Of a stretch of 64,000 nt of DNA, positions 58,731-64,000 are shown piece after piece (position 1 is the first letter of the stretch; the number at the start of each line of letters is the position of its first letter). The DNA is taken from contig NZ_WEGJ01000018.1 in NCBI RefSeq assembly GCF_009604385.1, forward strand, positions 59,594 through 123,593. Reading direction: 5' to 3'. Origin of the DNA: Streptomyces smaragdinus (lineage in GTDB: Bacteria > Actinomycetota > Actinomycetes > Streptomycetales > Streptomycetaceae). The notes beneath the pieces were generated by a model, which searched no databases, was not told the DNA's origin, and saw only the letters and a program-made list of their open reading frames with translations. The translations under genes and the position numbers were made by a program.

Positions 58731-60098
58731 TCACATGTCGAACGACTCGTGGTGGATCCGGCGGGCGGGCACTCCCGCGTCGCGCAGCGCCTCGTACACG
58801 GCGCTCGAGAAGCCGGGCGGCCCGCACATGAACACGTCGTGCTTGTCGATGTCCGGCAGCATCCGGCGCAGTGACGTGCCGGTGATGTCGGGGCGTTTGC
58901 CGCGTGGGCTGTTGAGCGCGTGGAAGAGCCGCGCGCCGCGGGCGTCGGCTATCGCCGTGAGCTCGTTCCACAGGGCGAGGTCCTGCGGGGTGGTGGCCCG
59001 GTAGAGCAGGGTGATGTCGCCGCGCGCGCCCGGCAGCGTCTCGAACAGGGCACGCATCGGGGTGATGCCGACGCCGCCCGCCACCAGCAGCACCTTGCCC
59101 CGGCTGCGGCGCTGGGCGGTCATCGCCCCGTACGGGCCCTCGGCCCACACCCGGGTCCCGGGCCGCAGCGCGCGGACGCCGGAGCTGTGGTCGCCCATCG
59201 CCTTGACGGTGATCCGCAGCCGGTCCGGGCGGGGCGCCGCGGACAGGGAGTACGGGTGGGAGCTGAAGCGCATGCCCGGCGCCATGAACCGCCAGCGGAA
59301 GAACTGCCCCGCCTCGGCGCCCATCCGGTCCAGCTTCCGTCCGCTCATCACCACCGACACCACACCGGGCGCCTCCGCGATCACGGCCTCGACGCGCAGC
59401 CGGTGGCGGAGGTTGAGCCGGACGGGGGCGATGAGGCGGTGCCAGACGGCCAGCAGGGCGACGGACCCGTACAGCCCGTACCACAGGGCCTTCGCGACCG
59501 GCTCGGAGGCGAAATCGTTGCCGGTGGTGAGCTGATGGAAGAAGGTCAGGAACACCGCGGCGTACGTCAGCAGATGGACGTGGTACCAGGTGTCGTACGG
59601 CATCTTGCGGCGGACCCTGCCGACCGAGGTGACGGCGATGATCACGAGGAGCCCGGTGCCGATGGCGGCCTTGCCCATGTCCGGCATGTCCGTGACGGCG
59701 TCGACGGTCTGCCCGACCACACCGGTGAGGGACTCGCCCGCCTGCAGGGTGTAGCCGACCATCGTCAGGACGACGTGGGCGAGGACGAGGGAGAGCGTGT
59801 AGCGCCCGCTCATCGCGTGCCACCGCGTCACCCGGTCGGAACCCACCCGGCGCTCCAGCGCGGGCACCCGTGCCATCTGCAGGACGACGAGGGCGATCAG
59901 ATAGCCGGCCAGCAGACCGGTGATCCGGCCCGCGGCCGTGATCCGGCCCTCCGTACCCGCGATCGAGGGGGTGTCGTGCCACCACAGCGCCAGTACTCCG
60001 GCGGCGCCGGCCCAGACGAGGGCCAGCAGGAGCGCCGCCGGGGAGCGGCGCCGTCTGATCCGGCGCGCGGCGCGTCCTCCGGCAAAACTGCTGCTCAC
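58731..60098 (-). CDS. Ferric-reductase-like transmembrane/ferredoxin reductase-type protein
   Basis: 455 aa from GTG 60098 with GAGGA upstream. An N-terminal six-helix heme domain carries His pairs (LSLVLAHVVLTMVGY and YHVHLLTYAAVFLTFFHQL), as in ferric reductase/NOX proteins. The C-terminal half is an FNR-like module with FSSHPYSLSAAP (FAD), LLVAGGVGITPMRALFE (NAD) and MCGPPGFSSAVYEAL. It would move electrons from NAD(P)H in the cytosol across the membrane to the FMN-binding protein encoded 49 nt downstream, with apbE supplying the flavin. Final acceptor unknown. Confidence 0.92.
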   Translation of the reverse strand: MSSSFAGGRAARRIRRRRSPAALLLALVWAGAAGVLALWWHDTPSIAGTEGRITAAGRITGLLAGYLIALVVLQMARVPALERRVGSDRVTRWHAMSGRYTLSLVLAHVVLTMVGYTLQAGESLTGVVGQTVDAVTDMPDMGKAAIGTGLLVIIAVTSVGRVRRKMPYDTWYHVHLLTYAAVFLTFFHQLTTGNDFASEPVAKALWYGLYGSVALLAVWHRLIAPVRLNLRHRLRVEAVIAEAPGVVSVVMSGRKLDRMGAEAGQFFRWRFMAPGMRFSSHPYSLSAAPRPDRLRITVKAMGDHSSGVRALRPGTRVWAEGPYGAMTAQRRSRGKVLLVAGGVGITPMRALFETLPGARGDITLLYRATTPQDLALWNELTAIADARGARLFHALNSPRGKRPDITGTSLRRMLPDIDKHDVFMCGPPGFSSAVYEALRDAGVPARRIHHESFDM

Positions 60099-60220
60099 GG
60101 TATGTCCTCTCACGCCATGCCTCGGGGGTGGGGGCGGAACGATGTGCGTTGGCATGGCGGGAACACTGCGGGACCCTACACGTACACGCATTCGGAATGG
60201 GTATGGACCAGCGTTTCCTT

Positions 60221-60249
60221 GACACGCGGTGTCTTCAACAAACTGTTGA
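60221..60249. promoter_or_regulatory. Two adjacent palindromes at the urate-catabolism promoter
   Basis: GACAC-GCG-GTGTC (60221-60233) is followed by TCAACA-AAC-TGTTGA (60235-60249); both sets of arms are perfect. The second overlaps the proposed -35 box, as for a repressor that responds to purine or urate level. Confidence 0.6.
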
Positions 60250-60275
60250 CGATTCCTCTCTGCTGTCTCTAGCGT
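60246..60275 (+). promoter_or_regulatory. Probable promoter of the ura operon, likely leaderless
   Basis: TTGACG at 60246-60251 and TAGCGT at 60270-60275 are separated by 18 nt, a good match to housekeeping sigma factor boxes. Transcription would begin at about 60282, on the GTG codons at 60281/60283, and there is no Shine-Dalgarno sequence. Confidence 0.55.
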
Positions 60276-60282
60276 GCGACGT

Positions 60283-60798
60283 GTGACGTCCAGCGCATCG
60301 CCGGGGCTCGCCCGGCTCAACGCCGCCGACCCGGCCACGGCCCGCCGGCTGCTGCACGAGGTCTGCGCCAGCACGGCCTGGGGCGCCGCGATCGCCGCCG
60401 GGCGGCCGTACGCCGATGCCGGGGCCCTGTACGCCGCGAACGACGCCGCCACGGCGGGGCTCGGCGACGCCGACCTCGACGAGGCCATGGCCGGACACCC
60501 GCCCATCGGGCGGCCGGCCCCCGGGGATCCGGCCTCCGCGCGGGAGCAGGCGGGGATGACGGGGGCGGCGGACGCGCTGAAGGCGGAGATGCTCGAGCTC
60601 AATCTGGCCTACCAGGAGCGGTTCGGGCACGTGTTCCTCATCTGCGCCACGGGGCTGAGCGGCGAACAGCTGCTCGCCGCGATCCGGGAGCGCGTCGGCA
60701 ACACGCCGGAGCGGGAACGCGGGATCGTCCGGGAACAGCTGGGCAGGATCAACCGCATCCGGCTCGGCCGGCTGGCGGAGGGAGCACGGGACGTATGA
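60283..60798 (+). CDS. uraD: 2-oxo-4-hydroxy-4-carboxy-5-ureidoimidazoline (OHCU) decarboxylase
   Basis: 171 aa from GTG 60283 (GTG 60274 also in frame). OHCU decarboxylase features: LARLNAADPATARRLLHEVCAS.AWGAAIAAGRPYAD, the catalytic HPPIGRP (His in GHPPIG), SAREQAGM and YQERFGHVFLICATGLSGEQLLAAIRERVGN. Converts OHCU to S-allantoin, the third step after urate oxidation. Stop overlaps the uraH start (ATGA). First gene of the urate operon. Confidence 0.93.
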   Translation: MTSSASPGLARLNAADPATARRLLHEVCASTAWGAAIAAGRPYADAGALYAANDAATAGLGDADLDEAMAGHPPIGRPAPGDPASAREQAGMTGAADALKAEMLELNLAYQERFGHVFLICATGLSGEQLLAAIRERVGNTPERERGIVREQLGRINRIRLGRLAEGARDV

Positions 60799-61139
60799 CC
60801 ACGCAGACCTCGGTGTCCACGCACATCCTGGACACCAGCACCGGACGCCCGGCACCCGGGGTGCCCGTCACCCTGTCGGCGCGGGGCGGCGGTGACTGGA
60901 CGGTGCTCGGGTCGTCCGTGACCGACGCCGACGGGCGGTGCCGGGACCTGCCGCCGCTGCCGGAGGGCACGGGCCGGGTACGGCTGGACTTCGCGACGGA
61001 GGCGTATCTGACGCGGGACGGCGCCGCCCCCGCGTTCTTCCCGGAAGTGACGGTCGCGTTCGCCGTCGTACCGGGCGAGCACTACCACGTACCGCTGCTG
61101 CTCAACCCGTTCGGCTATTCCGTGTACCGAGGGAGCTAG
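60795..61139 (+). CDS. uraH: 5-hydroxyisourate hydrolase (transthyretin-like)
   Basis: 114 aa. TTQTSVSTHILDTSTGRPAPGVPVTL carries the active-site His and Arg of TRP family members, and the C-terminus LLLNPFGYSVYRGS is the conserved YRGS end, where the final residues complete the active site. Hydrolyses 5-hydroxyisourate to OHCU. Sits between uraD and urate oxidase; its stop directly abuts the ATG of the urate oxidase gene. Confidence 0.96.
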   Translation: MTTQTSVSTHILDTSTGRPAPGVPVTLSARGGGDWTVLGSSVTDADGRCRDLPPLPEGTGRVRLDFATEAYLTRDGAAPAFFPEVTVAFAVVPGEHYHVPLLLNPFGYSVYRGS

Positions 61140-62051
61140 ATGACAGCCCACGCCCACCCCGTCGTCCTCGGCCAGAACCAGTACGGCAAGGCGGAGAACC
61201 GCGTCGTCAAGGTCACCCGGGACGGCGACACCCACCGGCTCAAGGACCTCAACGTCTCCGTGTCCCTCTCCGGCGACATGGCGGAGGTCCACTACTCCGG
61301 CGACAACGCGAACGTGCTGCCGACCGACACCACCAAGAACACGGTGTTCGCGTTCGCCAAGAAGCACGGCATCGAGTCCGCCGAGGCGTTCGGTCTGCTG
61401 CTCGCCCGGCACTTCGTGGACAGCCGGCAGCCGATCCACCGGGCCCGGATCCGGATCGAGGAGTACACCTGGGAGCGGCTGGAGGGCTCCGGGCACTCCT
61501 TCGCCCGTACGGGCCGCGAGACGCGCACGGCGCAGATCACGTACGACGGCCGGGCGCCGGAAGTGCTGACGGGGCTGAAGGACCTCACCGTCATGAACAC
61601 CACCGACTCCGAGTTCTGGGGCTTCGTCAAGGACCCGTACACGACGCTGCCCGAGGACCGCGACCGGATCCTCGCCACGTCCGTGTCCTCCTGGTGGCGC
61701 CACGCGTGGACGGGCGGGGAGGCGGACACGCCCGACTGGGACGCCTCGTACGACGGGGCGCGGGCGCATCTGCTGCGCGCCTTCGCCGACACGTACTCCC
61801 TGTCGCTCCAGCAGACGCTGTACGCGATGGGCTCGCGGGTGATCGAGAACCGGCCGGAGATCGACGAGATCCGCTTCTCCATGCCGAACAAGCACCACTT
61901 CCGGGTGGACCTCGAGCCCTTCGGGATGGCCAACGAGGCCGCCGACGGCGCTGTCTACCTCGCCGCCGACCGCCCGTACGGACTGATCGAGGCCACCGTG
62001 CTCCGCGCGGGCGCCGAGGCGCGGATTCCCGTCGACCTGACCAACCTCTGA
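61140..62051 (+). CDS. pucL: Urate oxidase (uricase)
   Basis: 303 aa from ATG 61140. Two T-fold domains. Recognisable: VLGQNQYGKAENRVVKVTRDGD at the N-terminus, YSGDNANVLPTDTTKNTVFAFAKKHG with the catalytic Lys-Thr pair, GLKDLTVMNTTDSEFWGFVKDPYTTLPEDRDRILATSV and FSMPNKHHFRVDLEPFG with the catalytic His. Cofactor-free oxidation of urate to 5-hydroxyisourate. No peroxisomal-like or export signal; cytosolic. Confidence 0.97.
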   Translation: MTAHAHPVVLGQNQYGKAENRVVKVTRDGDTHRLKDLNVSVSLSGDMAEVHYSGDNANVLPTDTTKNTVFAFAKKHGIESAEAFGLLLARHFVDSRQPIHRARIRIEEYTWERLEGSGHSFARTGRETRTAQITYDGRAPEVLTGLKDLTVMNTTDSEFWGFVKDPYTTLPEDRDRILATSVSSWWRHAWTGGEADTPDWDASYDGARAHLLRAFADTYSLSLQQTLYAMGSRVIENRPEIDEIRFSMPNKHHFRVDLEPFGMANEAADGAVYLAADRPYGLIEATVLRAGAEARIPVDLTNL

Positions 62052-62065
62052 CCCGGGGGCACGCC

Positions 62066-63448
62066 ATGAACGCAGCCCAGCGCACCGTGATCGAGAACTG
62101 TGCGATCGCCACCGTCGACGCGGCGGACACCGAGTACCCGAGCGGCCACCTCGTCCTCGCCGGCAACCGGATCGAGTCCGTGGGCCCCGGCGCCGCCCCG
62201 GCCGGCCTCGCCGGCGTCGTCCGGCGCATCGACGCCACCGGTCATCTCGCCACACCGGGGCTGGTCAACACCCATCACCACTTCTACCAGTGGCTGACCC
62301 GGGGCCTGGCCACCGATCACAACCTCTTCGACTGGCTGGTCGCGCTCTACCCCACCTGGGCCCGGATCGACGAGCCCATGGTCCACGCCGCCGCCCAGGG
62401 CTCCCTCGCGACGCTGGCCCGCGGCGGCGTCACCACCGCCATCGACCACCACTACATCTACCCGCGCGGCTCCGGCGACCTGTCCGGCGCGATCATCCGC
62501 GCCGCGCGGGACATGGGTGTGCGCTTCACCCTCGCCCGCGGGTCCATGGACCGCGGCGAGTCCGACGGCGGGCTGCCGCCGGACTTCGCCGTCGAGACCC
62601 TCGACGGGGCGCTGGCCGGGACCGAGGAGACCATCGACCGGTACCACGACGCGTCGTTCGACGCGATGACGCAGGTCGCCGCCGCGCCCTGCTCGCCCTT
62701 CTCCATCAGCACCGAACTCCTGCGGCAGGGCGGCGAACTCGCCCGGCGCAAGGGTGTGCGGATGCACACCCACGGGTCGGAGACCGTGGAGGAGGAGAAG
62801 TGGTGCCACGAGCTGTTCGGCATGGGCCCCACCGACTACTTCGAGTCCACGGGCTGGCTCGGCGACGACGTGTGGATGGCGCACTGCGTCCATATGAACG
62901 ACGCCGACATCGCCGCCTTCGCCCGTACGGGCACGGGCGTCGCCCACTGCCCGTCCTCCAACGCCCGCCTCGCCGCCGGCATCGCCCGCGTCCCCGACAT
63001 GCTCGCCGCCGGGGTGCCCGTCGGCCTCGGCGTCGACGGCAGCGCGTCCAACGAGTCCGGCGAACTCCACACCGAGCTGCGCAACGCGCTGCTGATCAAC
63101 CGCCTCGGCGCCCACCGCGAGGCCGCGCTCACCGCCCGCCAGGCGCTGCGGCTGGGCACCTACGGCGGCGCTCAGGTCCTGGGCCGCGCGACGCAGATCG
63201 GGTCGCTGGAGGCGGGCAAGCTCGCGGACCTGGTGCTGTGGCGGCTCGACACCCTGGCCCACGCGTCGATCGCCGATCCGGTGGCGGCGCTGGTGCTGGG
63301 GGCGGCGGCGCCGGTCACGGCGTCGTTCGTGGACGGGCGGCAGATCGTGACGGACGGGCGGCTGACGACAGTCGACGAGGACGCGATCGCGCGCTCGACG
63401 CGGGAGTCGGCGCGGCGGCTGGCCCGCTTGCGTCCTTCCGGGGGGTGA
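62066..63448 (+). CDS. 8-oxoguanine deaminase (amidohydrolase superfamily)
   Basis: 460 aa from ATG 62066. HxH metal motif in GLVNTHHHFYQWLTRGLATDHNLFDWL, later His in MHTHGSETVEEE, WMAHCVHM and catalytic Asp in GLGVDGSASNESG. Actinobacterial members with these motifs, in operon with urate genes, are annotated as 8-oxoguanine deaminases, giving urate from 8-oxoguanine and so feeding the oxidase. Related chlorohydrolases and guanine deaminases are the alternatives. A 9-bp hairpin 271 nt downstream may end the operon. Confidence 0.9.
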   Translation: MNAAQRTVIENCAIATVDAADTEYPSGHLVLAGNRIESVGPGAAPAGLAGVVRRIDATGHLATPGLVNTHHHFYQWLTRGLATDHNLFDWLVALYPTWARIDEPMVHAAAQGSLATLARGGVTTAIDHHYIYPRGSGDLSGAIIRAARDMGVRFTLARGSMDRGESDGGLPPDFAVETLDGALAGTEETIDRYHDASFDAMTQVAAAPCSPFSISTELLRQGGELARRKGVRMHTHGSETVEEEKWCHELFGMGPTDYFESTGWLGDDVWMAHCVHMNDADIAAFARTGTGVAHCPSSNARLAAGIARVPDMLAAGVPVGLGVDGSASNESGELHTELRNALLINRLGAHREAALTARQALRLGTYGGAQVLGRATQIGSLEAGKLADLVLWRLDTLAHASIADPVAALVLGAAAPVTASFVDGRQIVTDGRLTTVDEDAIARSTRESARRLARLRPSGG

Positions 63449-64000
63449 CTCCCGGCCTGCCGGCTCGGCGCGGTGCCGGTCAGTCGCCGTCGGGGCCGGG
63501 CGTGGGGTCCGCGCGGGGTCCGGTCGCGATTCCGGTCACGCCTCCGCCCGGCGGGCGGTTTCCCCGGCCGGGGGTGCGCTCCCGGTGGGTACGGGACGTG
63601 GTCGCCGCGGGCGTGGGCCGGCCGGGGGGCGTTGGCTGCCTGTGCCTCCGGCTGGGTGGTTGTATGGCGAGGGGGCGGGGGTGTGTGGCGTCGCGCCGCC
63701 GGCTCCCCGCGCCTGCGGGGCGGGTGGGTTGCCCACCCGCGGCCGCCCGTTTCGGGGTGACGTTGTCGCCGTAGCCGGCGGGGGGTGCGCCCCTGCGCGG
63801 GGGCGGTCTGCCGGGGGATGTGTGCGGCGTGGGCCGCCGGCTCCCCGCGCCTGCGGCGCGGGGCGGTTGCCCACCCACACACCGCCCGTTTCGGGGCGGC
63901 GGGGCTGGCGTAGCCGGCGGCGGGTGGGCGGTGTCCGTGGCGGGGCTGGCGTGCCTGGTGGTGGGGGGTGTCGGTGGTGGCTGGGGTGGGGTTGGCGTAG
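63449..64000. repeat. GC-rich intergenic tract with a ~139-nt-spaced direct repeat
   Basis: No gene is supported in this 552-nt end region; all frames show biased Arg/Gly/Pro translations. A segment beginning GTGTGTGGCG at 63681 (GCCGCCGGCTCCCCGCGCC..., CCGCCCGTTTCGGGG, GTAGCCGGCGG) recurs from 63820, with an offset of about 139 nt and moderate divergence. Each copy contains a GGGTGGG/CCCACCC-type inverted repeat. Confidence 0.7.
63720..63740 (+). terminator. 9-bp stem-loop in the repeat tract
   Basis: Arms GCGGGTGGG and CCCACCCGC, perfect, loop TTG. Could terminate the ura operon, though it lies 271 nt past the last stop. Confidence 0.45.

Noticed and set aside
1..64000. tRNA genes, CRISPR arrays, insertion sequences or attachment sites
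   Set aside because: Intergenic regions were read for cloverleaf ends, regularly spaced repeats and transposase motifs; none was found.

Overview
The window is very GC-rich (about 70-75% by eye) with third-position G/C bias, GTG and even TTG starts, dense ATGA/GTGA gene overlaps and rare TTA codons. It carries a SARP regulator, an AfsA-type butyrolactone-synthase homologue and an FxsT-type protein. Together these point to the chromosome of a Streptomyces or very close relative. I see no rRNA, tRNA, CRISPR array or insertion sequence. The left edge cuts a polyprenyl-synthetase-like gene.

Layout. (1) 1-8.4 kb: the tail of a degenerate polyprenyl synthetase, then a minus-strand regulatory cassette read AfsA-like enzyme -> SARP-NB-ARC regulator (with a TTA codon) -> 30-residue ORF mimicking the next gene's N-terminus -> LAL/LuxR regulator -> adenylate-forming ligase with damaged motifs. 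(2) 8.6-24.9 kb: housekeeping and accessory genes: GPH-type transporter, secreted transglycosylase, FadD-type ligase, MBL hydrolase, LLM flavoenzyme, NarL-type response regulator, L,D-transpeptidase lipoprotein, VOC proteins, GNAT, lipoprotein, two methyltransferases, orphan VapB-like antitoxin, DoxX, a histidine kinase and a zinc-ribbon/Mrr-like protein. (3) 25.1-28.5 kb: hydroxypyruvate isomerase/tartronate semialdehyde reductase pair, divergent from a GH20 hexosaminidase.

(4) 28.6-43.4 kb: a large minus-strand catabolic region. A Rieske dioxygenase (beta, alpha), a NuoF-like reductase and a small ferredoxin precede a NicX-type dihydroxypyridine dioxygenase, a LigA-LigB fusion extradiol dioxygenase, isochorismatase and nitrilase-type amidases and a maleate isomerase, with a GntR/FCD regulator, two SDRs, an OYE-type flavoenzyme and an NCS1 permease. 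The inferred logic is uptake of an N-heteroaromatic compound, hydroxylation, ring cleavage, then maleamate -> maleate -> fumarate. Three transcription units carry a TGCATGCA-centred palindrome just upstream of their first gene, which suggests one regulon.

(5) 43.5-56.1 kb: a PASTA-less receptor Ser/Thr kinase with a peptidoglycan-binding C-terminus, then a probable peptide-modification/conflict island: Trypco1 protein, 57-residue RiPP-like precursor, HExxH peptide-modification enzyme, and convergent to it trypsin-EAD -> VMAP-like -> MoxR ATPase -> FxsT (vWA/NB-ARC/TPR), all joined by 1-4 nt overlaps. Four of these genes carry TTA (bldA-dependent) codons, so the whole system looks developmentally gated. 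No radical SAM enzyme is present, unlike classical FxSxx systems.

(6) 56.5-64 kb: a YqgV-like thiamine-binding protein with an overlapping HTH gene; a ferric-reductase-like protein, a tandem FMN-binding protein and ApbE (extracytoplasmic flavin electron transfer); a complete urate-catabolism operon (uraD-uraH-urate oxidase-8-oxoguanine deaminase) with a palindromic operator over a probably leaderless promoter; and a GC-rich intergenic tract with a ~139-nt-spaced repeat.
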